A DNA stretch of 64,000 bases from Bryobacterales bacterium (GCA_003162425.1 PMOK01000164.1:1-64000); one strand, 5' to 3'; counted from the stretch's first letter, positions 19,127 through 29,097 are shown. The notes: generated by a model from the sequence alone, not told the origin. Program-made: numbers and translations.

Positions 19127-21229
19127 TTAGCGCCTGTGGACGGAGACCACGTACCAAGTGGTAACCGGGACTCCGATCGGGAACACCCATCCGCCGGCTG
19201 TTTTCGTCGCACGTATGGTTTCACCCATGGGTTTCCCAGCGCCATCGAGAGCGGCGACACTCACACCCGCGGCCTTCTCGATATTGCGCAGCATCACCGT
19301 GCCGGCAACTGGTTCGATGAGCGAAGGCGAGCCGCCCTGGTTCTCCAGCCTCGTATGCGAATAGTTCCACTTCATGCCGGTGTTGGCCACGCGCGAGCCG
19401 GCGGTGAGGAGCATCTTGTCCGATCGCGCCAGGGGCTGCCCATCCAGGGAAGAGAGCACGATAGTGGCGAAGTTGTTCGTGACTTCGGCTCCCAGGTTCC
19501 TCAGAACCTTATGGTTCGCCTTAAGAAAGCCGGTGAGCGCCTGCGTGCGGGCGGTTTCAACGGTGACCAGTCCCGTGTTCTCCGGGGACGTGGACCAAGC
19601 CAGTTCTCCTGTGTCGGAGACGATTGGATTCGCCTCGGTTACCGTGAACTTTTTCGTCGGCGGACCTTGCAGCGACTGGATGCGAACCGAATGCTCGAGC
19701 GGCAGGGCCAGCGGAAAGCCGGGTGTGTAGTAGGGCTGCTCGGAACGCGGCAGCAGCCGGCTTTCCAGCACTTCTTCTCGGGAGTAGGTTCGGTTCACAG
19801 TTTGACGCGCGGACCTGACGTCGCCGCGCAGGAACATTAAAGCCCCCGCAGCCATTTCCGTCATGCGCACGGGGTCGAGCGAGATGTCGAACGGGTCCCC
19901 GACGTAGGGCTTCCAGTCCGGCTCCCGCTTCGGCTCAAACGTGTATATGACGATCGCGTCCCAGTCCTGGAAGGCTCCATATGCGGCGATGATGGGAATT
20001 CCCTCGCTCGCCCATTCGTTGGGGAAAGGGTGGTTGGTTTCGCTGACCGTGTAGGGCTTGCCGGCAAACCCCGTGCGCGAAAGTTGCACCACAGTGGAAT
20101 GGAGCGGATCGTTGACCATGGGAGTGTTCAGCGGCGGAGGCGAACCGGGGTGCTCCCAATAGACGTGGCCATCCAAAATGTCCAACCTGGAAAGAGAAGC
20201 CAGCATGGGATAGGGGCTGCTGGTGTGGCTATGGTCGGCCGTGCCGATGATGGGGCATTTTACGCCGAGCTCGCCTTTCAGGTAGCCGCTCATGTTTTCG
20301 TAGAACCTGTTTTCCGTATCCATGTAGAAGGCCATCTCGGTCTCATAACGCTCTTTGGGTGCGGCTGCCGCCTCCTGAGACTTCAATCGCGGCACGGGAG
20401 CGCCCTCCGGAACGGATGCGAGAACGCGCAGCTTTCTCAACTCCTCGGGAGTGCACTTCTCTCGCAGCCAGGTGTTGTACAGCGCGGTCAGTTCGTCGTC
20501 ATAGTAGGGCGTGGGCGCGTGAAAGCCCAAATAGAGGCCGTTTTCATTCAGGATTTCCACAATCGCAACGGCCGGTTCGTCCCGATACGCGGTCCCGGTA
20601 TAAGGATTCACATGAGTCAGCAGGCGCCGGGCGTACTCCTTTTCCAACTCGATCAACCGCGGGTCGTAAAGCGTGAGCCCTTTTGCCCACCGAATCCTGG
20701 CGAAATCCTGCACGCCGTCCCCGGCCTTGTAAGAACGGCCTACGTTCAGGTTGAGATCGACGTAGATTCCGCGTTTCTTGAATTGCGCAACTTCGAAATC
20801 CAACCGGTCGAGTTGCTCGGGATCGAAAGAACGGCTGTCGGCGGCCGTATGATCGATAATGCCGCGAGGAGAATCAAGATCTAGGAAATGCAAACGGACG
20901 AGGTTGACGCCGAAACGGGCCAGCGTGGCGGCCCACATCGGCGCATCTTCCCGGGGCGGTATCTCCACCGAGCCGGGGCTCCAATCGGTGATGTGAACGC
21001 CCCAAAAACGGATTCGCTGGCCCTTAGCCTTCGCGAAGTGGCCGTTTTGGATGCGGATGAAGCCGTCTCTGCCGGCGGGTCCGTCGAGCAGGAACGATAC
21101 GTCGGCCGGGGAAGAGCCGCCTGCACGGTGATCCATCACGAAAGGCCTTAGCAGGGTATCATTCCACTGCGCCAGTGCACTGGAGGAAATCAGAAAGAAG
21201 GCGGCAAGAGACTGGAGTCTACGGGTCAA
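19127..21229 (-). CDS. Exported GH-A clan glycoside hydrolase (cellulase-like barrel, 700 aa)
   Basis: A signal peptide (LQSLAAFFLISSSALAQ) is followed by a TIM-barrel region of about 350 residues, with RFWGVHITDW early on, GVNLVRLHFLDL, the acid/base candidate E229 in EILNENGLYLGF and the nucleophile candidate E397 in TVSETNHPFPNEW. A C-terminal part of about 250 residues is probably beta-sandwich. The pattern is that of retaining beta-glycosidases of the GH5-like clan, but I cannot name the family. TTG 21229 has GGAG at a good distance (6 bases); the frame runs open to 21298, where no such signal is seen. It is probably cotranscribed with the GH2 gene, 29 bases downstream. Confidence 0.75.
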   Translation of the reverse strand: MTRRLQSLAAFFLISSSALAQWNDTLLRPFVMDHRAGGSSPADVSFLLDGPAGRDGFIRIQNGHFAKAKGQRIRFWGVHITDWSPGSVEIPPREDAPMWAATLARFGVNLVRLHFLDLDSPRGIIDHTAADSRSFDPEQLDRLDFEVAQFKKRGIYVDLNLNVGRSYKAGDGVQDFARIRWAKGLTLYDPRLIELEKEYARRLLTHVNPYTGTAYRDEPAVAIVEILNENGLYLGFHAPTPYYDDELTALYNTWLREKCTPEELRKLRVLASVPEGAPVPRLKSQEAAAAPKERYETEMAFYMDTENRFYENMSGYLKGELGVKCPIIGTADHSHTSSPYPMLASLSRLDILDGHVYWEHPGSPPPLNTPMVNDPLHSTVVQLSRTGFAGKPYTVSETNHPFPNEWASEGIPIIAAYGAFQDWDAIVIYTFEPKREPDWKPYVGDPFDISLDPVRMTEMAAGALMFLRGDVRSARQTVNRTYSREEVLESRLLPRSEQPYYTPGFPLALPLEHSVRIQSLQGPPTKKFTVTEANPIVSDTGELAWSTSPENTGLVTVETARTQALTGFLKANHKVLRNLGAEVTNNFATIVLSSLDGQPLARSDKMLLTAGSRVANTGMKWNYSHTRLENQGGSPSLIEPVAGTVMLRNIEKAAGVSVAALDGAGKPMGETIRATKTAGGWVFPIGVPVTTWYVVSVHRR

Positions 21230-21489
21230 GGTGGGCTCCGATAGTTTCAGATTGATGATAAAGAAAATAGAACCGCGCAGCCAGATCCTCGAACGCATTG
21301 GATCCGTTCTTCCGCTTGATGATGCGCGCAGTTCCCCTTTCGATCCGGAAACGGATGAGAGGATTCTATCTCCGGAAGAATAGAATGAAATCCATCTAAA
21401 GTAGGATCGGGATCAGGGCGCAGATCGGCGGATGCCCGGTAGTCCGGGATCAATTTAACCTCGATCAGTTTCGCGGTCCGTGGCTCGTT

Positions 21490-22070
21490 TGAAACGAGGG
21501 ACCGGGCCCCGGCTGGCAGATCGACAGATGTATCCTGGCGTGGTGGCGGAATCTGAAGTTCCAGTCCCTGGTTACAATACGCGACAGGAATGTTCCGAAG
21601 TCGTCGGTGATCAGACGCTTCGCTGCATAGGGCCTGACCACGTCGCCCTGGTAAGTAATGCGGAGGTGGCGCCCAGGTGGATGCGGTCTGCTTCGAAATA
21701 CACGTTCGTCGGAAGGATGAGCAGAGGCAGACTTCAAGGCGGCCGCGCGATGGCCGATTCGCGTTCCAGATATACGCTCAGACGCGGGTGGGACACCCGG
21801 CCGTTCTCGAGTCGGACGGTAGCTGCGGGAGCCTCGATCGACAGACCATCGGCTGCTGCGAACGCAAATCCTTGCGTAATCCCCGGCCGGCCAAAGAACG
21901 CCACCGTATCGGGAGCTTCCAGGACACAGAACGGCTGCACGGCCAACTGGCGTACGATCCGGCTCCGCTGCGACGGGCCCACGCTGGTGGTCTTGCGCTC
22001 AAAAATTCCGTGCTGACCCGCGCGGTGGAAGCCTGGCACGGTGGCGTTCAGAATGGTAATAGTTTGCGTT
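21490..22070 (-). pseudogene. GH35-type beta-galactosidase, C-terminal remains
   Basis: On the minus strand LRITYQGDVVRPYAAKRLIT with DDF, and in the next frame GLELQIPPPRQDTSVDLPAG, resemble the closing jelly-roll of acidobacterial GH35-type beta-galactosidases, where the run is usually (L/I)R(I/V)xYxGDVARLY(I/T)xG(R/K)L(V/L)xDNFY and then LxLxILPLRxDAPIYLP. Further 5' is a frame with FCVLEAPDTVAFFGR and HPRLSVYLERESAIARPP that may belong to the same protein. Frames are broken several times and no catalytic part is present. The match is by memory of the motif and is moderate. It would fit a lost galactosidase next to two galactan enzymes. Confidence 0.45.
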
Positions 22071-22100
22071 GTAAAGCGCTTCTCGGCCCGCGTGTCACCG

Positions 22101-22450
22101 CTTCGCCGGGACCAGCGCCCGGCCACATTGATCGTCTGGCATCCGCTGCAATGGATTTGGGCAATTTTGGGAATGCGCGACACCAAAGATGGTAAATGTG
22201 GCACGCCTGGCAACGAGGAGTGTGTAACTTACAGAGGCCAGGCGGGGCTCAAAGGTTCGAATCCCACCCTCACCGCCAAGTTATTGATAGTAAATATATT
22301 TAGTTAAATTTTTGCCGATTTGCATACACTCTATCTCATTGAAACTATTCAGTTAGCGGTGAGGGTGCGGGCGGCAACCCACTGTGCCTGAATTGATTCT
22401 GTTCTATCAATGATTTGGACAATATCCTCATACGATTTGGGCAATACCCT
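22101..22450 (+). repeat. Dispersed repeat with a tRNA-Ser-like 3' end, copy B
   Basis: This copy has both halves. 22101-22289 resembles 45133-45318 (shared runs such as TGCAATGGATTTGGGCA and AGAGGCCAGGCGGGGCT). 22222-22450 resembles 3593-3815, with the inverted ATTGATAGTAA and TTCTATCAAT sequences and the GCGGTGAGGG block. The tRNA-like segment with TTCGAATCCCACCCTCACC, then GCCA, is at 22254-22278. A complete tRNA is absent: its 5' acceptor half and anticodon arm cannot be built, and the T-stem has no partner. Confidence 0.65.
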
Positions 22451-22585
22451 GCATCTGCCTCCTCCGCCCATCGTAGGTACCCCTTCTTTGAAAATCGCGC
22501 CTTTGATCGCTGTTCAAGATTGTCATTCGCTGTTCGCGAATCGCGAATGTTGAATGAAACTATGACGTTGCGGCAAAAAGAGGTC

Positions 22586-23764
22586 CTACTGAACCAGGGA
22601 CGGGATCGGCGCGCCGTTCTTGGCGCCATCTCGGGACAATAGCTCCATTTGTCCTTTTAAAACACCTTCCTGAAGTGCACGCGCTTTCGCCATCTCGATG
22701 CTGGCTTCTTTTTGCCGTCCCATTTGCGCATAAGCGCGGCCTAATTGGTAATGGTAATTTCCGTTCTTTGGCTCCAGCTCAATCGCGCGGCTAAGATGTG
22801 GAATGGCGTGCGCAGGCTTTGCCTCTTGCATGTAAGCCTTAGCGAGTGCGGAACGCAAAGTGGGGAAATCGGGATTGTGTGCGACTGCCCTCTCGAGCAG
22901 ATCAATCACGCCCCCTGTGTCGCCCTGGTTGAGCTTAATCCTGCTTAGATCCTCAAAAGCCCACGGGTCGTTTGGACTTATTTCCGCTTCCTTTTCAAAC
23001 TGCGCGGTAGCCGCGTCTAGTTTGCCCAACTTCTCATCCAGTACTCCTAGATAGTAATGCGAATACGGCAGGCGCGAATCGCCGGCCGAGGCCTTCTCGA
23101 GCTCTGTGCCTGCATTCGAGAAATCGCCCAACGCCAGGTAGGCTTTGCCCAACAACAGATGCAAATGCGGCGTGTCACCGCCGGCCTGGACCAGTCTCGC
23201 AAATGTGCTTCGCTCATCGTCTGTTCGCTTCAGCTTTCCATAGGAAATACCCAGCATGAACAAGAACTCCAGGTCGTCCTGCTCGCGATCTTGAAGGCCC
23301 GAAAGCTCGCTGACGGCACTGTCGAATTCATCCATCATGAAGTGGCAAACGCCCTTTAGGTAGTGCGCTTGAAGGTTCGCGGGATCGCGAGAAACAACAG
23401 TTGCGAAATACGGGACAGCCTGTTGGAACTCGCGCTGCTTGTAGTAAGCCAAGCCGAGATTCAGATCGATGCCAGTGATTGCGGGCGCCAGCTCTTTCGC
23501 CTTCTTCAATACCTGAATGGCGCTATCGAGCTTTCCCGTGCGCATGTAGATCACGCCCAGATTGGTGTACACCCCAGCGGAGCGAACACCCATTTTGATC
23601 AACCGGTCGAAAGCGCTTTCGGCATCTTCATACTTGCCCGCCGCCAGCGATCGCTGTCCGCGCTCGAACAGATCCTTAGGGTTAGAAGTCTGAGTCTGCT
23701 GGCCGAGTAATGCGCAGCAAGAGAAAACGGCGGCAATCAGAGCCCGCGCCATAGCGAAATACAT
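22586..23764 (-). CDS. Exported TPR protein (392 aa)
   Basis: A short signal peptide (LIAAVFSCCALLGQ) is followed by tetratricopeptide repeats over about residues 30-370: ERGQRSLAAGKYEDAESAFD, AGVYTNLGVIYMRTGKLDSA, LNLGLAYYKQREFQQAVPYF, HLHLLLGKAYLALGDFSNAG and others. TPR domains bind partner proteins, and no other domain is visible. It is divergent from the oxidoreductase gene, with about 109 bases between them, and lies on the same strand as the glycan cluster. Function unknown; similar to the TPR protein at 9219 in having a signal and only repeats. Confidence 0.85.
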   Translation of the reverse strand: MYFAMARALIAAVFSCCALLGQQTQTSNPKDLFERGQRSLAAGKYEDAESAFDRLIKMGVRSAGVYTNLGVIYMRTGKLDSAIQVLKKAKELAPAITGIDLNLGLAYYKQREFQQAVPYFATVVSRDPANLQAHYLKGVCHFMMDEFDSAVSELSGLQDREQDDLEFLFMLGISYGKLKRTDDERSTFARLVQAGGDTPHLHLLLGKAYLALGDFSNAGTELEKASAGDSRLPYSHYYLGVLDEKLGKLDAATAQFEKEAEISPNDPWAFEDLSRIKLNQGDTGGVIDLLERAVAHNPDFPTLRSALAKAYMQEAKPAHAIPHLSRAIELEPKNGNYHYQLGRAYAQMGRQKEASIEMAKARALQEGVLKGQMELLSRDGAKNGAPIPSLVQ

Positions 23765-23873
23765 GGTAGCACCAGCCTATCGCGGCGCTCGAACTTCCTG
23801 ATAAAAGAACAATCGATTCCGATAGACTCCTTTCTACAAGGTTCGATAACCTCCCCGACGGAGGGACATATCC

Positions 23874-24887
23874 ATGGCTGCGCATCGGATTGGACTCATA
23901 GGCTGTGGATGGATCGCGCCGTTTCACGTTGCGGGGCTGAGTCAATTGGGACGTCAGGGAGAGATCGTCTGGGTTGCCGATCCGAATCCGGAACCGGCCC
24001 TTGCCTTGGCGCGCGAAGCGGGAGCGCGCGTCATCGCCGATTATCGCACCGGCCTTCAAGATATCGATTGTGCTTTCATTCTGGTTCCTCATCATCTGCA
24101 TGCACAAGTCACCATCGATTGTCTCGAGGCCGGTTGCCACGTATTACTCGAAAAGCCCATCGCCAATAGCCTGGCTGAAGCCGACAGCATAATCGCCGCG
24201 GCTGAGCAGGCTGGGAAAACGTTGATGGTGGCGTATCCACATCGCTACAAGAAGAGTTTCCGGCTGTTCAAACAAATTATCGACAGCGGCAAATACGGAA
24301 AGCTGATCATGCTCGACAGCCTGATGGACGATTCGGTGGAAGGCTATCTGGCGGAATGGATGACGCACAAAGCCACGTTGGGAGGCGGATGTTTGTTCTC
24401 GGCTTCGGGCCATCAACTGGACATCATGTTATGGATCAGCGGCGACGTACACGCCGCGTACATGGTGGGCACACGAGGGCGCGTGCCGATGGAGGGCGAG
24501 GATACGGCCGCGTGTATTCTCAAATTCAAAAACGGCTCCATCGGCGTCGTGCGCCATACTTGGGCTTCACCCAAGATCCGCATCTGGTACACCATGGAAG
24601 CCATGTGCGAGAAAGCGCACCTGATACTGACTTGTACTCCGCTCGGAGACCAGAACACTGAGGGTGTGAATTGCAAATGGCAAACGCGAATTGTCGCGCT
24701 AGGCAAGCAGGAGGAACTGCTGTTGGAAAGTGACGAAGGGTTGGATCTAGCACCGGAAATTGAGCACTTCTTCGAGTGCGTGGACACTGGGCGTCGGCCT
24801 GAAACCGACGACGCAATGGCACGCAAAGTCTCGGCTGTTGTGTTGGACGCGTACCATCGCGCCGCGGTTGATGAAGCCAACGTATAG
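23874..24887 (+). CDS. Gfo/Idh/MocA-family oxidoreductase
   Basis: An N-terminal Rossmann fold begins IGLIGCGWIAPFH and carries DIDCAFILVPHHLHAQ, then LLEKPIANSLAEAD with the family's conserved Lys in EKP. The substrate domain covers about 125-337 and includes PHRYKKSFRLFKQ and SASGHQLDIML. Members oxidise or reduce sugars and cyclitols with NAD(P). ATG 23874 has GGAGGG seven bases upstream. The amidohydrolase gene starts 12 bases after the stop, so this is a two-gene unit, and the product may feed or follow it. The substrate cannot be told from sequence. Confidence 0.85.
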   Translation: MAAHRIGLIGCGWIAPFHVAGLSQLGRQGEIVWVADPNPEPALALAREAGARVIADYRTGLQDIDCAFILVPHHLHAQVTIDCLEAGCHVLLEKPIANSLAEADSIIAAAEQAGKTLMVAYPHRYKKSFRLFKQIIDSGKYGKLIMLDSLMDDSVEGYLAEWMTHKATLGGGCLFSASGHQLDIMLWISGDVHAAYMVGTRGRVPMEGEDTAACILKFKNGSIGVVRHTWASPKIRIWYTMEAMCEKAHLILTCTPLGDQNTEGVNCKWQTRIVALGKQEELLLESDEGLDLAPEIEHFFECVDTGRRPETDDAMARKVSAVVLDAYHRAAVDEANV

Positions 24888-24899
24888 GAGGAATCAGTA

Positions 24900-26126
24900 G
24901 TGGCTTACAGTCTGGTGCTTCGCAACGGCCATGTCATCGATCCGTCGCAGAACCTCAGCCGCGTAACAGCCGTTGCGATTCAAGATGGCCGTGTGGCTGC
25001 GATCGGTGACGAGCTAGGGCCGGGTCTTGACGAGAAAAATCTCTACGGCAAGTACGTCTGCCCGGGCCTCGTCGACCTGCATGGGCATTGGTGGGAAGGC
25101 AGCTCGTGGGGAATCGACCCCGATATTTGCTTGAACCATGGCGTTACCACTGCCGTGGATGCGGGCACCACCGGGTTCATCAGTTTTCCGGCATTCCGCA
25201 GGATGCAAGTGAGTGCTGCCACCGTACGCGTGCTGGCGTTTGTGAACATCAGCGCCATTGGAATCCCGACCACACTAGTAGGTGAACTGGAGGACATCCG
25301 CTTCGCCCGCCCGATCGAAACCGGCCGGGTGATCGAAGCCAATCGGGACCTGTGCGTGGGAGTGAAGATCCGCGAGGGGACCATGACCGGAATTCATGGA
25401 ACGGAAGCGATGGACAAAGCGCTGGAGGCGGCGAATTCTACTGGTCTGCGCGTCATGGTGCATATAACAAAAGGCGCCGACACGCGCCGTATCCTCGAAC
25501 GATTGAGGCCGGGCGACATCGTCACGCATTGTTTCCAGGGACGGGGCGACGGGATTCTCAATTCCGATGATCATCGTTTGCTGCCTGAGGTTGTAAACGC
25601 GCGCAAACGTGGCGTTCAATTCGATGTTGGTCATGGCGCGGGCGCTTTCAGTTGGGACGTCGCACGCAGGGCCTTCGAATATTTCTTTTACCCCGATACC
25701 ATCAGCACTGATCTACACCGGTTTTCAATTGCCCGTTGGGCTTTCGACATGCCTTCGGTGATGTCCAAGTTTTTGCATATGGGCATGTCGCTGGAGGATG
25801 TCATCCTTAAGTCGACCTGGGCGCCGGCGCAAGCCATCGACCGCGGCGACCAGCTGGGAACACTCAAACCAGGCGCCCCTGCGGATATTTTCGTGTTCGA
25901 ACTGGAAGAAGGCAGCTTTCCGCTGGAAGATACTCATTTGCGCGCGGAGCGAGCTGTGCGGCGCATCCGGCCTGTTTTGACAATCAAGGCGGGCCAGATT
26001 ATCGAGCCCGGCAGCTACCCGGTACGGCTGAGGGAGTTGGAGGAATGTGACCGGGACGTTTTTCGCTTCGTAGAAGAGACCGCCGGTCAGCGTGGCACGA
26101 TAGGCAAGATCAACGCCGACGGATGA
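24900..26126 (+). CDS. Metal-dependent amidohydrolase (dihydroorotase-like)
   Basis: The N-terminal strand domain SLVLRNGHVIDPSQNLSRVT leads to the metal-binding GLVDLHGHWW (HxH), the likely carbamylated-Lys site VGVKIREG, the further metal His in MVHITKG and the Asp in STDLH, then a C-terminal STWAPAQAI-(D)LGTLKPGAPADI. This is the pattern of the amidohydrolase/deacetylase group with a two-metal site, which hydrolyses C-N bonds in cyclic or N-acyl compounds. GTG 24900 is set by AGGAGG seven to eight bases upstream. Its last 40 bases overlap the end of the CocE gene on the other strand. Confidence 0.8.
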   Translation: MAYSLVLRNGHVIDPSQNLSRVTAVAIQDGRVAAIGDELGPGLDEKNLYGKYVCPGLVDLHGHWWEGSSWGIDPDICLNHGVTTAVDAGTTGFISFPAFRRMQVSAATVRVLAFVNISAIGIPTTLVGELEDIRFARPIETGRVIEANRDLCVGVKIREGTMTGIHGTEAMDKALEAANSTGLRVMVHITKGADTRRILERLRPGDIVTHCFQGRGDGILNSDDHRLLPEVVNARKRGVQFDVGHGAGAFSWDVARRAFEYFFYPDTISTDLHRFSIARWAFDMPSVMSKFLHMGMSLEDVILKSTWAPAQAIDRGDQLGTLKPGAPADIFVFELEEGSFPLEDTHLRAERAVRRIRPVLTIKAGQIIEPGSYPVRLRELEECDRDVFRFVEETAGQRGTIGKINADG

Positions 26127-27799
26127 TCGCGGTCGTGATAAACCGTCTGGCTGGCCCTTAGCATGCGTTCGCCGGTGAGCAGATCCGCGCCGGTGTTGAG
26201 GTTTCGATCATAGCGGGGAAAGTTGCTGCTCGCAATTTCGAGCCGGATGCGATGCCCTTGGCGGAAAAGGTTGGATGTCGCCCAGAGATCGATCTTGATC
26301 TTGTATATCTCGCCGGGAACCAGCGGTTCGGCCCTCTCGAACGAATTGCGGAAACGAAGACGGAGAATGCCGTCCGCGAGGTTTCGCGCAAATCCATCCG
26401 GATGGACGTCCACAAGTTTGGCCGTGAAATCTGTATCTACCGCCGAGGAACTCACGAATAATTCCGCCGTGACCGGGCCAGTCACTTCCATGTCCGAGTC
26501 CAGCGGCAGCGTGGAGTAAACTAACACGTCCGCCCGATTTTCGACGGGCCGCTGATCGAAAACACCAGGCGCCAGATGGTCATGATCGCAGCAGTTTCCT
26601 CCGCCCTGAGTGCGGACAGGATTTGCCGGATCGTAAACAAACGCATCGGGAGATTCAGCTTCGGGCGCCGAATCGCTCAAAGAACCGTCGCCGTGCAAGG
26701 AATTGGCGCTTCCGCCGGAATGCAAGTGAAAACGCGTGGATCTGGCGCGCCGCAGAGGCCAGTCCTCTTCTTCGCGCCAGACATTTTCGCCCATCACGAA
26801 AATTCGGACTGGCTTTTCGGCCAAGCCGCTGACCATACCTTTCAACGTGTAATCGAACCAGCGAAGCATTTCGTCTTCTTCGTTCGAACAGCCTTCGGGA
26901 GCAAAACTCACTTCTCCGGCTTTGCCATCCCGAAAACTGGCCGAATCGTGATACCACGGCCCGATCATCAAACGCTGCCCGTTGCGCGCCTCTGCAGTTC
27001 CCCCGTGCGCCTTGAGACCCATGTAGTTTCTGAGCGTACCGTTCAGAAAAATGTCGTACCAGCCGCCAACGTGATAGCAAGGAACCGCAATGTTTCCGAA
27101 GCGCCCGTTGAGCGACCACTGCTTCCAGTAATCGTCATAGGTCGAATGCTCCAGCCAATGAAAAAAGTAGGGAGCCAGGTCGCGAACCGAACCCGTTTCA
27201 AAAAACGAGAACCCGCCGAGCGGAAGCTCCCACACCCGATTCATGGCGTTGGCGCTCTTTTTCACACGGCGGTCTAGCGTGTCGGGAGCGAGCCGGAACG
27301 ACGCCCAGGATTCATTGAAGAACTGCTGGAACGCGCCGCCACGATAGGTCCATTCGTCGTAGTAATCGCATGCCGTGACCACCGGAAATAACGAAACCAG
27401 GTGCGGCGGCTGCGCGAGCGCAGCGGACATTTGCGTTACGCCCAAGTAAGACCATCCGAACATTCCCACCTTGCCGTTCGAATAGGGCAGCGCCGCGGCC
27501 CATTCCACGGTGTCGTAGCCGTCGTCCACCTCGTGTTGGAATGGATACCAGTCGCCGTCAGAGGCGAACCTGCCCCGGACATCCTGCAAGATCACTACAT
27601 ATCCGCGAGCGGCCGCGCGGATAGCAAAGGGCGCGCCGTTGGCATTGTAATTCGCTTTGTTATACGGGGTCCGCTGCATGATTACGGGGAAGCGTCCGGC
27701 CGCGGTGGGGCGGAAGACATCGGCGCGCAGGACCACGCCATCGCGCATCTTCGCGATGATGTCGCGCTCCATCTGGATTTCGTAGCGTTGTTCGTCCAT
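26087..27799 (-). CDS. CocE/NonD-family serine hydrolase
   Basis: This alpha/beta-hydrolase of the X-Pro dipeptidyl-peptidase (S15) class has the nucleophile S117 in GMFGWSYLG, a DVRGRFASDGDW oxyanion/acid region, Asp and His residues farther on, and a C-terminal jelly-roll from about 340 (LPLDSDMEVTGPVTAELFVS, FRQGHRIRLEIASSNFPRYD). No signal peptide is seen, so it is cytoplasmic. Family members cleave esters and amides, such as cocaine or N-acyl lactams. The ATG overlaps the TGA of the upstream GH140-like gene by one base (TGATG), pointing to coupled translation. Real substrate unknown. Confidence 0.85.
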   Translation of the reverse strand: MDEQRYEIQMERDIIAKMRDGVVLRADVFRPTAAGRFPVIMQRTPYNKANYNANGAPFAIRAAARGYVVILQDVRGRFASDGDWYPFQHEVDDGYDTVEWAAALPYSNGKVGMFGWSYLGVTQMSAALAQPPHLVSLFPVVTACDYYDEWTYRGGAFQQFFNESWASFRLAPDTLDRRVKKSANAMNRVWELPLGGFSFFETGSVRDLAPYFFHWLEHSTYDDYWKQWSLNGRFGNIAVPCYHVGGWYDIFLNGTLRNYMGLKAHGGTAEARNGQRLMIGPWYHDSASFRDGKAGEVSFAPEGCSNEEDEMLRWFDYTLKGMVSGLAEKPVRIFVMGENVWREEEDWPLRRARSTRFHLHSGGSANSLHGDGSLSDSAPEAESPDAFVYDPANPVRTQGGGNCCDHDHLAPGVFDQRPVENRADVLVYSTLPLDSDMEVTGPVTAELFVSSSAVDTDFTAKLVDVHPDGFARNLADGILRLRFRNSFERAEPLVPGEIYKIKIDLWATSNLFRQGHRIRLEIASSNFPRYDRNLNTGADLLTGERMLRASQTVYHDRDHPSALILPIVPR

Positions 27800-29097
27800 C
27801 AGCGAGCGACGGGAGCGCTTACTTTATCCCGGGTGGCTTCGAGCAGCAGGACTGCGTCTTCGCTCGACAACGCCGGCGTGAGCGGGCGCAGGCCCGAGTT
27901 CGGGAAGACACCGGCAAGGGTGGCGTCACCAGTTTCCGGATTGATCCATGTAGCTCGGACGTTTTCCGAGGTCGTGATCTTACCGAAGTCGACGGTCACG
28001 GGGTTGCGGGTGCTGAAGTAAAGAATCGCCCAGTCGCCGTTCATGGAGCAGGCTGCGGCATTCAGATCCTTGTCGCTTCCGTGCCCCACGGCGATCACGG
28101 ATTGATCGGGCAGCAATGTCCACCAAGTGTGAGAGGAGAGAAGCTGCTTCAGAACGCCCATCTGTCGGGCGCCCGGCGAATCCAGCGACTGACGCCACGT
28201 TGGGTTCTTGCGCCACATATCGTTGTGGCCGTAAGTATGGAAACCGCCCGCGAGAAATGCCCACCAGGCTTGTTTACGAACTACCAGCGGCGTAATGGGG
28301 CGGCTGGGATATTCCGGACCTTCTTCGTAGGCTCCTTCGGCCAGAACCACCGGTTTGACGGGAAGGCGGCAGTAATCGGCCAGGACCAGCGAATGGATGC
28401 GCCAGTAATCGCTCCAGGTTTGGATGGTGTTATAGGCGAGCCATTTCTCGGTGTGGAAGTAACTGGACGAGTTGCCTCCGCCCGGATGGAAAGTGATCAA
28501 ATGCTCGCCGCCGTCGCCTTCCTGAAGGCCGGCCGCCAGGGCCTTGGTAATTTCCGGATACTCGGAAGATTTCAAATCGAACCCATTCACCCAGATCAGA
28601 TTGGGTACATTCTTATACCGGCGGCCAAGCCAGCGGCCATATTCGCGGGCGTTCGCCTCGGTGAAAATATGTTGTTTCTTGACGAATGTTCCGGACGTTC
28701 CGCCGGTCGGCATGATGGCGAGAATCAGATTCTTGCGGCGCGCGACCTCGAGGACCCGGTCGACATTCTTGAAGTACGATTCGTTCGGAGTAGCCGGATT
28801 CCAGTTGAGGAAGGGCAGATTGCCGCCCACATCTTCTGAGACCGGTTTCATGCCAGGGCCGCCGGTAAAGACCATCATCACGTTGATGATGGTGAATCCC
28901 TGGTGAGCCCGGTGATCCAGGTATGCTTCTGCTTCCGCCGGAGTATAGAGATTGGGTATGGTCCAAGCCGTATCGCCCAACCAGAAGAACGGCTGTCCAT
29001 CGCGAAGGAAATAGTGGTCTTTCGGCGTTAGTATGGGCGCGGCGGCGAGCGCGCCCACGAATGCAATCGCAGCGAATAGTCCCAAACAACGTGGCAT
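27799..29097 (-). CDS. GH140-like (DUF4038) exported protein, apiosidase-type
   Basis: A signal peptide (FAAIAFVGALAAAP) is followed by the DUF4038/GH140 TIM barrel: FLRDGQPFFWLGDTAWTIPN, LDHRAHQGFTIINVMMV, NLIWVNGFD, VVLAEGAYEEGPEYP, HNDMWRKNPTWRQSLDS. A short C-terminal domain from about 320 (VTVDFGKI, RATWINPETGDA) may bind sugar. The type enzyme of GH140 cleaves apiose from pectin rhamnogalacturonan-II. The acids near NGFD and AEGAYEE are the best candidate catalytic residues. Translation is coupled to CocE. A second member of the family is encoded at 37740. Confidence 0.8.
   Translation of the reverse strand: MPRCLGLFAAIAFVGALAAAPILTPKDHYFLRDGQPFFWLGDTAWTIPNLYTPAEAEAYLDHRAHQGFTIINVMMVFTGGPGMKPVSEDVGGNLPFLNWNPATPNESYFKNVDRVLEVARRKNLILAIMPTGGTSGTFVKKQHIFTEANAREYGRWLGRRYKNVPNLIWVNGFDLKSSEYPEITKALAAGLQEGDGGEHLITFHPGGGNSSSYFHTEKWLAYNTIQTWSDYWRIHSLVLADYCRLPVKPVVLAEGAYEEGPEYPSRPITPLVVRKQAWWAFLAGGFHTYGHNDMWRKNPTWRQSLDSPGARQMGVLKQLLSSHTWWTLLPDQSVIAVGHGSDKDLNAAACSMNGDWAILYFSTRNPVTVDFGKITTSENVRATWINPETGDATLAGVFPNSGLRPLTPALSSEDAVLLLEATRDKVSAPVAR

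Noticed and set aside
20030-20884. Plus-strand open frame (284 aa)
   Set aside because: Opposite the GH-A hydrolase gene, no motif.
22180-22280. A complete tRNA-Ser gene
   Set aside because: Only the T-loop and 3' acceptor half can be aligned; the 5' acceptor strand, D-arm and anticodon arm are missing, and the 5' T-stem does not pair.
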